Below, piece after piece: positions 10,368 through 22,523 of a stretch of DNA of 64,000 nucleotides. Positions within the stretch are counted from its first letter, which is position 1, and the number at the start of each line of letters is the position of its first letter. The notes beneath the pieces are model-generated. The model did not search any database, was not told where the DNA came from, and worked only from the letters and a program-made list of their open reading frames with translations. The stretch lies in contig JAQQWL010000009.1 in NCBI GenBank assembly GCA_038363925.1, positions 2,170,001 to 2,234,000 on the forward strand. Reading direction: 5' to 3'. The position numbers and the translations under genes were made by a program. The stretch comes from Apiospora phragmitis (Eukaryota; Ascomycota; Sordariomycetes; Amphisphaeriales; Apiosporaceae).

Positions 10368-11737
10368 TCGGAGTATCGGGGTGGCTGAAAGGATACCCAG
10401 TAACTAGTGACGACAAGGCGCCGTTGAAGGACTGATAGTAGCTAACTTATGTTGTGAGTTTCGTACAGAACCAGACAGGCGTGAAGACCTATAGACGGAT
10501 TGAGTACAGCAAGAATTGAATATGTGCAGTAGTTTGCGGCAATGAAAGACTTCAATGGGAATGTATTAAGAGAAAATCTTCCCACACCCCGAGCAGCAGA
10601 CGTCGGCGTCGTTCAGACAAGATAAGATCAATGCGGGCAATAAATGGAAGATGCCTTCCCTTGCCTCGCCAATCTACTAAGCCTACTTTGGGTAAAGTGG
10701 AAAAGTGTCGCATCCAGGTTTGATTTCGGTTCGCAGGCTTGTCTCGTCTCGTCTCGCACACTAAAATGGCGGGGTAGCTGCCATTAGCTGAATAACAGAT
10801 GGGGGTAAGGTGAACAAGACAACCTTATTCCTTCCTGATCATGAGATCGACATGGACTTGGTTTCACCATGCAAACCAAAGGGTCAGTCAGGGCAGTTCA
10901 CCCAAGTTCAGTGTAGCAGTCATGTTGCGGAAACGGTCTTACTCGCTATGCCAACCTAGTGAGTACCTACGTGCAGTGTTAGAGGGCGTGACATGAAAGG
11001 GGGCATAGCGACTGCTTCACTATTGCGGCTATACCAAGAGCTTATTTATACTTATATTTACCTTAGGTAGTTAGCAGCAAGGAGTTTCATCCTCCCCTAC
11101 CAGAGAAAGCTCGCTAGGTGACTGGATGTGACGTGAGTGGTGTGAAGCTAACTCGATTTGAATTGAATTCTCATGCCGACCAGAATATACGATCCGCCCC
11201 ACCATCACTTATGGAAGCAATCCAGTCTATCGGGTCAGAAACTTGACGTACTGTTTCTGGGGACGATACTGCATCAAGTGGTTCAAGGAGCGGGGTGGTG
11301 ATGCCTTGAGCTGTACCTCATTGATAGCTGGAGGAACGAAGGTATCGACTAACCCATATAGGATAAACCATCGCCAAAGTCTACCGACGGGCTCCTGGTT
11401 AGTACGCATGCACTATTAACCCCGCCCAGTATCGAGGGAACATCAGCATCCAAGTCTAACCTGACCATCATAATAAAGTAATTGCTAATACGATAGTAGT
11501 TGGGATAAACATCGAGTCAAGCTGGACCCTCAGAGGCAGACTGTAGAACATACCACCAAGACTTGAGCCGGCACAGGCAATCATCTGTATGTTATGTATA
11601 CATATGGTTTTCTACTATTACTTCTTAAGATATCTGTCTCGTCAGTATCAACACAGCTAACACAACCCCCAACATCCCCTCACGCAATGGCGGTCATGGC
11701 AGACTAACAGGATTAGAAGCCGTCACTACATTGCACA
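10368..11737. other. Intergenic, 1.4 kb, no gene seen
   Basis: It holds only short ORFs without coding character. It contains three adjacent GTCTC units at about 10741-10756, a CTAGGTAGTTAG-type motif near 11060, and presumably the ECM14 promoter on its left and that of the dehydrogenase on its right. Confidence 0.35.
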
Positions 11738-12859
11738 ATGGCCGCTTCTTCCACATCAGATGCCCCCACGTTAGCCTCTGGGCAGTCGGTGTCATGCTGT
11801 AGACTGGACCTGGTCGGTCGTGTTGCCGTCATCACCGGCGCTTCCCGTGGAATTGGTCTGGCAAATGCCTTGCATCTTGCTGTGCGAGGTTGTTCCATTC
11901 TCGGCACATGTACGAACGAGGCCAGCCTCGAGTTGATATCATCAGTTCTTGACAGCGAGGTCACCCAATCATACAAGGGCACTGCGCGTCAGAGACCAAT
12001 TCAGCTCAGGATTAAGGGTCTGATTGCCGACTTATTCTCCCTAGGATGTTCGGCGTTAATCGCCAACCAACTAGAAGAGGAGTCCTTTAATGGCCGAGTC
12101 GGTATTTTGATCAATAGTGCTTCCGATCCAATGTCTGTCAGTAAACCCGGAAAAGTGGTGTCGACCATATTACTGACCTGGCCTTCGCTTCCAGGGGACC
12201 ATCGGCGAGATGAACGTCCAGGAAGTCCAGCATAGTCTTCTGGGAAACATACAGACACCCGTCATGATTGTGGACGAGTTGGCTCGACGTCGCTTTTTCC
12301 AGCTCAACAGCCGTATCATCTATATCTCCTCAATCCGATCGAAACAGCCATGGAGCAGACAGGTCAGTATATCCAATAGAACCCACTCCGAATCCGGAAC
12401 AGTCTTAGTGAGGCCCATTCACATGTGCTAGTTGAGAATTTGATGTGAACCGATTTGTTTGATGAGATCCATAGCTTATGTACGCAGCGGGAAAGTCGGC
12501 AGGAGAGTCATTGTGTCGCACTTGGGCTCAAGCTTTTGGCGGCAAAGAGGAAAAGATATGTTGCCAACATACCACCTGAGACTATATATCTCTTCTCATC
12601 AGTACATCAGTACCAATTCATGGCAGGAATAATTGCCAATGCTGTGCTCGTCGGCTGAACACAGACAGAGGCCGTCATGAACTGTGGTCCCGAAATGGTG
12701 GCTGAGTCTCAGAAGTAAGTTTTCCCAGGCCAGTCCGTTCCCCGGTTTAGCCAGCCAGAGGATGTCGCCGATGTGGTTGAACTCCTCTGCAGCGCCGAAG
12801 CCAAGTGGATCACCGGCAGTGTGATTAGCGCCAGCGGTGGTGGCATCAAAATCGGATGA
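11738..12859 (+). pseudogene. Short-chain dehydrogenase/reductase with two in-frame stops (pseudogene or sequence error)
   Basis: This is a Rossmann-fold NAD(P)-dependent oxidoreductase of the SDR family; the substrate is unknown. I read exon 1 as 11738 to about 12149, an intron with a CTGAC branch ending at 12194, exon 2 at 12195-12362, an intron at 12363-12474, exon 3 at 12475-12559, a short intron at 12560-12602, and exon 4 at 12603-12859. The cofactor motif TGASRGIG lies near residues 32-39, an INSAS motif stands in place of NNA, a YISS strand follows, and the catalytic YAAGK (YxxxK) opens exon 3. The C-terminal WITGSVISASGGG is the usual SDR end. Exon 4 is open from end to end except for TGA at 12656-12658 (within VG-x-TQTEAV) and TAA at 12716-12718 (just before VFPGQS). 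Sequence on both sides stays conserved, so decay would be recent. Given the indels elsewhere, close +1/-1 pairs are an alternative: a missing C and extra A would give VGLTQTEAV. A GTAAGT donor at 12715 could also skip the TAA through a 36-nt intron. Confidence 0.7.
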
Positions 12860-14738
12860 ATTGAAGTGACAAATCAATGTGCGGTGCCGGAAAGCACATC
12901 GGGTGAGGCCCAATTGGCCGGGATGCGTCGCGGCATCGGATGCCAAGTTGTGACACCAAAACATGGAATGTAGCGTGCTGAATCGTGAGCTGCAAGATTC
13001 ACCAAGCTATCAGCTAAAAAGAAAAACAGGTCCAACAAAACCAGATTGCCTACGCTGGGTACTGATGATGATTTTTGCCGTTAGACGCGTAATACACCCC
13101 GGAAGCTCGGGTTGGTTACTATGTACAGGAAAGTTTTATATATAGATACGGTCTCACTACATATATTTGCCTTTTTTGGCATACAGCACTCAATAGCTTG
13201 CTCTCCTGATCACGGTTCGAAGCTATACCGGAATATACTACCTACCAATATCGATAATATAGGAAAACTTAGCTTTCCAGTTCTTGGGAGCCAAATGCCC
13301 ATACACAGAGAGGTGATGGATAGGGGGCTTCTACGGCGCATACAACTCTTATTACATGGCCGATTGTGATTAGGAACGGGTTGAATGTATGGGTCCCTGA
13401 GAAACAAGTATCCATCGCCGTGAGCGTACCTAAGCTCAAAACACAAACGCTTTGTGGGGTTGATGCTGATTTTGGCGTGGCAGAACAGGGGGACCGGGAA
13501 ATAATCAATGATATCCAATTACGCGTATACTGCATGTAGAAACAAAAAGGAGCCGCAAACCAACCCGCTGGCCCCGACGGACAGGCCCATACGCAACCTT
13601 GGACTTGCACATATATGTACGATGCAACAGGAATAAATAGCGAGAGGAAAGTCGCGTCATCGACTCGAGCTCTGTGTGGGTGTGGGTATGTCTGATTGCT
13701 GGGCGTACATAAGAAACCTACCGACCACATAGGTCATCAGGCCAATGATAAAAGAAAGGTTGGCAATGAAATTGATGCAGTCTCCAGCCTTGGATTTAAA
13801 AGAGGAAGGTATCGCTAAGATGGCACGTGTCGGTAGGCATCTGGGAGGCACTAATCGAGATGAGGAACTAGCCTAGGTACCTAGCCTAGCTCCTTTTCCA
13901 ATGTACCTGCTTGCCTGGCTCTGCTCATATTAATACAAGGAAAGGTACCTGGGTGCTCTAGGGGGGTAGGGGATTGATAGTTGGACAACTGGCGGTGCTG
14001 GGCTGGGCTGATGTGAGAGAGCGAGAGAGAGGGAGTGGGAGAGGGAGAGAGTGCAGATGCCCATCCACCTCTCCAGACTGTGGACTGTCGACTTGAGATG
14101 GATACATGCTGGCACTGGTATTCGTACGTGCAAATGAATGGTTAAAATGAGTTTCCCACCGGAACAATTCGTGATTCTGTAATCAGCCACTGCAAAGCTG
14201 CTACCTCCCACTCCCACCTGATGAAACATCGGAAGTGAGACTCATTCACCAGATCCAGCCACTGCTAGAACGGTGCCTGGTCTACCTTCTAGGCCAATAC
14301 ATGTTAAACTAAAGCCGTCAAGGCCAGCGTCTACAACGCGACAGTAAAACCTTACTACCACCACCAACCATCCCACATCGACCTTGCGGCAGTCCTTCCA
14401 AATCCCATAAGGTTATCCGACTGCACTGCAACGCCCGTGTATCCCCATATTCGGACCCCCGGCATCTTGAGTCTTGAGGCGAGTGATTGTGGGCAAAGAC
14501 AATGGGCTTCCCTGATTATTTCAGGAACCTGACGTAACCGCCTATCGGCACCAACAGCTCTGCCCTAGCCTTAGACATCCCAATTCGCTGCCGTCGTTAC
14601 CGTCGCCGTTGTCGCCGCCGCCACCGTCCCTCGCCCACGCTCCTCGCCGTTCACTCGTTTATTCTACCAACACCAGTATAGTGGTCCATGTCGAGAACCT
14701 AATCACTTTAGGTATCTCACCCCCGAGCGAGCTTTACC
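12860..14738. other. Intergenic, 1.9 kb; GA-rich simple sequence and CCTAGGTA motif
   Basis: No gene is supported. A purine-rich simple-sequence tract (GAGAGAGCGAGAGAGAGG and similar) covers about 14016-14052. A palindrome-like CCTAGGTACCTAGCCTAG lies at about 13871-13890. The right end, from about 14580, is CCGTCG-rich and pyrimidine-rich and is probably the leader of the Sec7 gene. Confidence 0.4.
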
Positions 14739-17700
14739 ATGCCGTTCCTCCGGCGCCGCGGCGTCATGGCCAGCGAAACGGACATGCGACGACACACCAT
14801 CATCGACCCAGGGACTGGCTCAGGATCAGGCTCAGTCTCAGGCGCTGCTACCCTCCCATCCAGGCAATCCATTGCCCCGCGAAAGTCCCTTGCCGAGTCG
14901 CTTCTTCGACCCGGCTCTTCCAAGTTCAATGGTCGGCCGTCGCTGGAAGCAACAAGTGAAGAACGCGATCCATCGGGTAACGGTGAAGGCTCTTCCACCG
15001 AAACAAATGCGTTGTCTGCAGACATGTCGGCCTCGACCGGCCGCCCCAGTGTAGACGACCCTTTCAGCCGACCAGAATCGCCTCCTATACAAGAGGAAAC
15101 ACCCAAACACCGTCGCTTCTCCATGTTGAGGTTCCGCAATGCTTCGGACTCTCAGTTGTCGACAAGGCTTAAGCAACAACAGCAGCAGCAGGCTGAAAGG
15201 CCACCCCCTATGCCACGACGTAGGTCATTCTTTCCTGTCTTCACGACCTAGCCCCTCTGCCACGCGGACTTGCCTCTTCGCTACCGATTTGTTTACATTC
15301 GGAAGCGCCTTCCACCTGCTGCCGATCAAAATTGCTTGCTGACACCCCAGATCTGCGCTAGCTCCAGCTATTATCACAACAGCGCCAACGATCGTCGAGG
15401 CCGATGCGAACCAGAAGAAGCCCCGCCTCAAGATACCAATGCGTATGCGACGATCCGGTGAAATTCCTCGGACATCGCAATCGCAACCGGATCCCAAGCT
15501 AAACACGAAATTGAAGAAGGACAGGAGGAAAAGTACTGCTGGAGGTAGCGACCTAGGCCCGTCATCGACTAGGCCTTCAAACGACAATGCGCCCGGGAAA
15601 CAGACGGTGACTTTTCAAGAACCACAGCAGCGGCCAACGACATCTCGAACGTTATCGCAAACAGAACCGCCTGCTTACGGCGATGAAAATGGTTCGGCAT
15701 TGGCTCTACCTGTCAATCGACTCTCGGAATCGGAGAGATCAGAAGGCAGTGCCAGTGACCATGGTGTGTATGGCAGTACGACGACAACGACGACAACTCA
15801 GACTACATCAACTACCACGTTCTTCCGCCTCCCACGTCGCAAGCAGAAGCAGCCCGAACCCATGTTTCCCATGGGTCATCTGCCACAGAAAGGCAAGACA
15901 CCAGCTTTGCAAGCAACGGCCTCTAGCTCCTCTTTAGCTCCGCGTGATTCTACCAGCGCCGACGCCCCTCGCCCATCGACCGGCGGCCGGAGTAGGACAG
16001 CTACACCCGTTGCTTCGCCCTCGCAGAGCACCACATTCTTGGGCAAGCCGTCAGCATCTCCGGCAACTGCCCTGTTTCGACCAGGATCTCGGAATTCAGG
16101 ACAATCATCTCCCACGCGTACTCATCTTACCCTCCGGGGTCGGTCCTCCACCATGAGCTCCCTAGGAAGAGCGTCAGTCGAAGACCGCCAGTTTTCCGGC
16201 ACAGCCCGCACGTCATCTTCGACAGGTCGCAAAAGCTTTGGAGACTTGTTAGGACTCAGTCGGCTACGGCAGAATTCAGACAACCCACGTCACGGTGCTC
16301 TTACTCCTGCGACGCCAGGATCTAGCGCTTCCAAGAATAATTCGCTTCAGCTCACAAGAGAGAAGGAACCGGTAGTTCTGCCTGAACGTCGTGAAGACGA
16401 CACACCCGCTAAATACTTAAACCGCCTCGAGGAGGTTCTCAGCCGCGGCACCATTGCAGCTGCCTTATCCAAAGGGACTGATCCTTTCCTAGCTGCGGTT
16501 CTGCGGAGTTATATGCGTACCTTCGGCTTCTTTGAAGAGCCAATGGATATAGCGATACGAAAACTCTTGATGGAAGCCGAGCTACCCAAGGAGACGCAAC
16601 AGATCGACAGGTTCCTTCAGGCTTTCGCGAATCGCTACCACGAGTGCAATCCTGGGATCTACTCCACCCCTGATCAGGCATACTTCATAGCCTTCTCACT
16701 GCTCATCCTTCATACGGATGTTTTCAACAAGAACAACAAGTACAAAATGCAGAAACCAGACTACTTGAAGAATACTCGTGGGGAGGGTATTTTCGATGAC
16801 GTTTTGGAATGTTTCTACGATAATATTACGTACACCCCTTTCATCCATGTTGAGGATGATTTTGATGTCAACGGGGAACGCCTCGGTCACAAACTCAGCA
16901 AGAAGAAGACGGCGGTGTTTCCAAACGGTACACCAGAATCGCTTAAGCGGTCGAAAGATCCTATCGATCCCTACACCATAATCCTGGACGGAAAGCTAGA
17001 TTCATTACGGCCCCGCTCAAGGATCAAATCCCACTTGAGGAGCATTTCAGCTATTTGGGAACTGCAAAGACCCTGAATGTGAAAGAGCTCCAAAAGACGT
17101 TCTTCCGGACGGGTGTGCTCCAGATTGTCTCGGCTAGATCAAGGCCCGACGCTTTCATGACGGAGAAGACTCTATCCAACCCGCAGGAGGCCCATCCTGG
17201 TATTGTAGATATCAAAATCACAAAGGTCGGTATATTATGGAGGAAAGATCAGAAGAAAAAAGAAGGCGCGGTCGCCGTGGCAAGAATGGGGTGCAATCCT
17301 TACAGGCGCCCAGCTTTATTTCTTTCGCAACACTGCTTGGATTAAAAATCTCATGCATCAGTACGAGACTCATCTCAAGTCTGGCCACGACGGGAGCCCT
17401 CTCACATTCAACCCGCCTCTCGAGCAATTTAAGCCCGATGCCTTGATGTCAACTGACGGAGCTGTGGCACTGTGGGACATGTCCTACAAGAAACACAAGA
17501 ATTCATTTGTGTATGTGAGGCACGGGGGCTTTGAGGAAATCCTACTGGCTCAAAGCGAGGATGATAGGAATGACTGGCTGGCAAAATTGAATTATGCAGC
17601 TGCGTTTAGGACGTCGGGTGTGCGTATGCGCGGGCTCATTGGCGGCAACTATGAGGGTCAAGGCCGGCGTGCTATCCGGAGGCTCGAAAGCAGTGAGGTA

Positions 17701-19345
17701 ACCCAGGTTATCCAAACCCCTACTGGTGAAGTCAGCATCAACCGCAGCCGGATCGATCAAAAGATGGCTCAAGACATTTTAGTTGCTCGGCGGGAAGTAA
17801 TGGAACAGCGAATCGCCGAGGCAGAGGAGAAACTCCAGGCAGCAGAAAAGCATCTGGATAGTCAGCTACAAAATGCTCGCCATCTGTTAATTCTGGCGCC
17901 GATACAAGAAAAGACCCGGGACCAGGTCCGGGGTGGCGCGGCTAAGATAATAGCCAAGCTAAAGTGGTCTCGTACCGAGATCTGGAGGCTAAAGTGCCAT
18001 CGCGACATTCTCCAACTTGACCTCCAGGGAAGACAAGGATGTCAATGGCGACCTCAGCGAGTTTATGGTGGAATCGACCACACCGGCAGAACAACCAGCC
18101 CTTTCCCATAAGAAGTCTAGAGCCAGCTCCAAGTTCAGTCAGCAGCAAAGCCCTCAACTTCCGGGCCCCCCTCAGATTCCTGTTCAGGCAAACAACTCGA
18201 TCGAGCCAGAATCCCCTATCACCGAAATTTTCCAAACACCGCCAACCAGCTCCTCGGGCCTACCGATGCCGCAACTACAACAACCCCATGATGGTGTGAC
18301 CCTAAGCCCGGAACGCCCGGGCATGAGGAAGTCTTCCATATCGAGTGCAACTTCATCCCACCTTGCGGTTGGGTCCTCGGCAACTCGCATCCAATCTCAC
18401 CTTTCAGCAGATAGGGAGAGAAGGAAGTACGAAGAGCACCCAGAAGAAGATGAAGGCGAACGGCACGTACTTGAACAGGCCGGTCTACTTGAGATAGAGC
18501 CTTCACATACACCAGACCATCGCCCTACTTCATCTCTTATGGCATCCGATGACACACCTGAGCGACCCAAAAGAAGCAGCGGAGCTGTCGCTGACAAGGA
18601 TAAGCTCGAGCGCAGCAAGATTCGTCGTAGTCTGCAGCGTACCCTCAGGGAGGGTGCAGGCCATCTTTCACACCATCGAGGGCGGAAGGGGAAAGATTCG
18701 GCATCCAGCGGAGGCCTGGCAGATGACACCACTCGTGATGATATCCTGGCAAGAGCTGGAAGTTTCACGGTGCATGGCAAGAAGGCGTCAGTCATCGAGT
18801 TTGGTTCAAGTCTCCAGGACATGACATCAGAGGACCGCATACGCCAGCGTAAGCAATCTGTCATTGACGATCCGATCTTGTCACCAGCCAGCGTCGACGA
18901 TGACTTTCATTCAATCATAGAGGTAGAAGGGCCAGTTCACGGCGCAAAGGAGCGCCGATCATCGGCGGCTAGTGCCAGCACGGCCACTGCCCGCTCGTTC
19001 CGCGAGCTACACCGCAAGTACTCTACGCATCGTGGCCTGACTGTCCCCTCAGACGACGATAGTGATGCGGCCCTTAGCTTTTCGGAAGGCCGCCGTAGCC
19101 CGCTGCCCCCTGTCGAGGACGGATCGGCAGACGAGGAGGAGGAGGATGAAGAAAAAGAAAGAGAGGCGGAGAAGGCGGGCCTCGGACTCGACATGAATCT
19201 GCCGAGGCAGGCCCAGTTCTATACGCCGGAACCGCCTAGCTCGCCGGTGGACGAAACGGACGAGGAAAAGCAAGGAGGCACGAGCGACAAGAACGGTGCT
19301 GCTGAGCGACTTCCTAGTCCGCCCATACAGGCGGTCCGAGCTTAA
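14739..19345 (+). CDS. SYT1: Sec7- and PH-domain Arf guanine-nucleotide exchange factor, Syt1-like, with three frame breaks
   Basis: This is an exchange factor for Arf-type GTPases in secretory traffic, about 1,490 residues. Exon 1 begins at 14739 and ends at either 15219 or 15223; exon 2 begins at 15362 or 15351. The two donor/acceptor pairings are both in phase. After a long Ser/Thr-rich disordered region the Sec7 domain lies at about 16390-16880. It contains LPKETQQIDRFLQAFA with the catalytic Glu, and AYFIAFSLLILHTDVFN. A PH domain follows (about 17120-17620: GILWRKD..., LYFFRNTAWI, YVRHGGFEE..LLAQSEDDRNDWLAKLNYAAAF). A coiled-coil/basic segment and a disordered acidic tail complete the protein. 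The frame must change three times: one base missing in the C run 17011-17014, one extra in the A run 17256-17261, and one extra in the G run 18027-18029. Conserved sequence continues across each break with no GT..AG available, so consensus error is the likely cause. Confidence 0.85.
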
Positions 19346-20061
19346 GAAAATAATGACGAAGCTGAAGACTTTAGTCTTGCCAATGCTTTCGCTCAGCAGG
19401 GCAAGCCTAGGCCTTCGGTACGACAGGGAAGGGTCAGGGGCGAGGAACCAGGGAGAGAAATAGGAAGCCCAAATCAGTGCAATAGTCATTCCAATCAGCA
19501 GGCAGGCGTGTTCTTTCTTATTTTTCTTCGACTTTTTCAACAGGCTCGGCACGATCTTTTGGGCTTGTATTTCTTTTCTACATGAGGGACCAAAGAGAGG
19601 AACATTGAAAAGGGGAAACGAGCCGTTTTCCCCATGTCTGCAACAGCCGAGGGCGTTCCTTTCTTCATCACGGCGAAATGGATGACGGATGGATACATGA
19701 AATGGATAGGGGTTCTTGGGAGGGAGGGAGCATTACTCCCGGGACAGAGAATCCATTCTGATAACTTATTGTACATAGATCTCTCTGATGATGAGCTCAA
19801 GACTTTACTTGCTCTAATCGCTTAAAGGGTATCACGGCGGATGAGAGTGTTCATATCATAGACATACCCACAACCAACGAATTTCTTCTCAGCCAAGTCA
19901 TATACTGAGATGTATTCAGTGCGAGATCTAAGGACTAATAGCCACTCATACATAGTCTTTGGCGAAGTAGTATAGGCCTGGATATCAACGGCTTCCCCCG
20001 AGGATAATACGTCTTTACTATTACTCGGCTAAAGGTCATGTAAGCGGTATAGTATTTAGCC
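19346..20061. other. Intergenic between convergent SYT1 and SRP72
   Basis: No gene is seen; it presumably holds the two 3' untranslated regions. Confidence 0.4.
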
Positions 20062-22077
20062 TCATTTCTTGCCCTTCTTCTTTTTCTTGTTTCCGCCACC
20101 CTGGTTTGCCTTCTCAACCTTGACAGCGCCTGCTCCGCCGACGAGCTCGAGCATCTCCTCTTCCTTGACCGTACCGCCCTGGGTGGCTTCCTGGGCGCGC
20201 TTCTTGCCCTTCTTGCCCTTGGGGCGATACGTGCTGCGGTCGCGTAGGGGCAGCCAGCGCTCGGGGTCAGGCTGCTTGCCCTCCTCGTAGTTCTTGGGGA
20301 GCCTCTTCTTCTTCTTGCGCCGCTTGGACGCCTGGTCCGCGTCCGCGTCCGCGCCTCGCTTCTTGTTGGGCGGGGCCGTCGTGGTGGCCACGGAGGCGAC
20401 GCCCGCGCCCAGGAGCGCACGCGCGTCGATGCCGGCCGTGAGCCTCTCGACGGCGGTCAGATGCTGCAGGTAGGGCTCGATCTTGGCGTAGTCCGTGGTC
20501 GCGTAGGACGCCACCAGGCCGGCGATCGCGGCCTTGTCGTTCTGGGAATTGGATACGAGGTTCTCGAATGTGGCGCCGGCCGAGGCCAGGTCTTCGGCGC
20601 TGGACGATTTTAGCAGCTCGACGCCTGCCTCTCGCAGCAGAGGCATGGCGGAGTCGTCCGCTTTTGACCGCCAATGTTTCGAGGCTCTCGCGAGCTCTAT
20701 TCGTATTGAGCTCTGGCGGCCTTGCAAGCGGTACAGGGACACGGCCACAGCTACCAAGCCGGGCGCATAAAGAATATCTTCATGGTCAGGTGTCGTGGCC
20801 GTCTCCAGGCGCTTCAAGAAGGTTTGCAAGAGGTTGAGTGCAGGTCCGGGTTTTGGGTCTGCACGTAAAGCTGAATGATGGTCAGGAGTAAACCGATGTC
20901 TGTGGGTCGCTTCTCCAAAATGGGAAGGATTTCTCGGATGGCATCCTTGCCCGTCTGCATATGGGCATGCGCAGCAGCGCTGATGACACCAAGAGAAGCA
21001 ATCTCGGTTGACGCCGTCGGACTGGTCGCGCTTGAGATTTTCTTGGAAGTTGCGGACTCGACACCAGCGAACTTTTGGGATTGCAGATCAAGCGCATAGC
21101 GGTTGCGGCCCAGCACAGCAGCCTGGTATCCAAACATTTTGTCGTTGCCAGACAGACTCGTGGACGTTTCGATCAAGCGGCTGGTAAGGTAAGGGTTCTG
21201 GTCCTCCGAGCCGATCGCCATCGCATTGTTTTGCGCGACGACCCTTGTAGGCGCTTCCGGGATGCTAAACACTGTGTAAGCCCAGGTGGTCAAAAGCCCG
21301 CACGCACATCACGTATAACCTACTCTGTCACAACGATGGATTTTTGTAACGCCAAGGCCTCGGCTTCCTTTCCCAGTCGCGTAAGAACGTAGGCGTGCTG
21401 CACCATGATAGGAAGCAGCTCGGCCTTTTTCTCTTCATCGGTGAGGTCCTCGTTCGCATTGCAGAGATCTCTCGCGCGCTTCAAGAGTACGGAAGCTTTG
21501 CTAAGGTCTCCTCGCGCCACACAACCACAAGCGGCGTTGTAAGCCGTTTCAAACGCTTCCAAGACATCATTCGAGGGCTTTCTCTCCTCGTCGTTCAGGA
21601 GGTGTCCCTTGCCCTCCCATTCCAGCTGTGCGCTCGTGGCGAGCGTGTTGATCTTCAGGTCGTTCTCTTCGCCGTCGCGGCCCTCGCCCTCATCGGGGAG
21701 TAGTCGGTAGATGGCGGCAGCGTCCTGGAACTTCTCGGCACGGTAGGCGACTTGGGCGGCGAGGTGGCGGAGGGCTCGTGTGGGCTCGGCGGTGGACTTG
21801 ATCAGCTTGTCGGCGTCGTCCAGCTTGCCGGTTTTGTAGAGGGCGTAGGCCTTCTCCAACAAGCATTCCTTCTCCAGCCTGTCGCCTCCTCGGCGAGGGC
21901 GCGCAGGGCATCGTCGAAGCGGTCAAGCTTTAGCAGGGCCACAAGGCGGGTGTGCTGTGCCTGCAAGTCGGACTTGTTGGCTTTCACGGCGGCGTTGGCG
22001 GCTTGGAGGACCTCATCGTGGTCTTGGATGGAGGCAGCCCGTAGCAGCGAGGCGAGGGCCGCCGCGGGGTCAGACAT
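20062..22077 (-). CDS. SRP72: Signal recognition particle subunit SRP72, two frame breaks
   Basis: SRP72 is the largest SRP protein. With SRP68 it binds the S domain of the SRP RNA and supports co-translational targeting to the ER. The protein starts MSDPAAALASLL and is built of TPR-like helical hairpins. It ends with the RNA-binding signature PDPERWLPLRDRSTYRPKGKKGKKR and a Lys-rich tail (NKKKKKGKK). An intron at 21265-21323 (59 nt, phase 2) joins SIVVT to IPEAPTRVV. Two further frame changes have no possible intron. Near 21895 one G (plus-strand C) appears to be missing between ALAEE and GDRLEKECLLEKAYALY. Near 20846-20847 one G appears to be missing between VQTQNP and GPALNLLQTFLKRLE. SRP72 is normally single copy and important for growth, so I favour assembly error. 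Adding both bases gives a protein of about 650 residues, usual for fungi. Confidence 0.88.
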
Positions 22078-22523
22078 TGTCTGGTGGGGATCGGGTGCGC
22101 GCGACAGGTGGCTCGAATTCGTCTATGGGTTCCAATGGGGATATGGACAAGAATCAAACTAAGTGAACGGGAGCTCAGCTTCGCATGACGTTCGTTGAAT
22201 GGGGGAGATGGCTAGCCAGGACACAGGCACATCATGTGGTGGATACGTTCAGAACACTCAACTGCTCAAAGGTCCCGTTTATTGGCGAGGGGTGAGATAT
22301 TAGATGCCAAGCCTTGAAATTCAATCGATAAAAGTTCCACGATCCAATTATGCTTGCTCGTGGTGGGGCTCCCCTAAGCTCCTCCCCATCCCCCACATTA
22401 TCTCGTATCAATTAGTGCACCTGATCTGACCTGATTGTAGGCCTGTGTTCTCTACTTGCAACTATCTCAAGCCCCAGCATAAAGTATTATAGGCGTCCGT
22501 CACAAGAGTACAGGCCGACAGCC
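22078..22523. other. Intergenic, promoter side of SRP72
   Basis: No gene is seen. It lies upstream of SRP72 and downstream of the next minus-strand gene. Confidence 0.35.

Noticed and set aside
10741..10756. Three GTCTC units as a functional repeat
   Set aside because: They are too short and too few to distinguish from chance.
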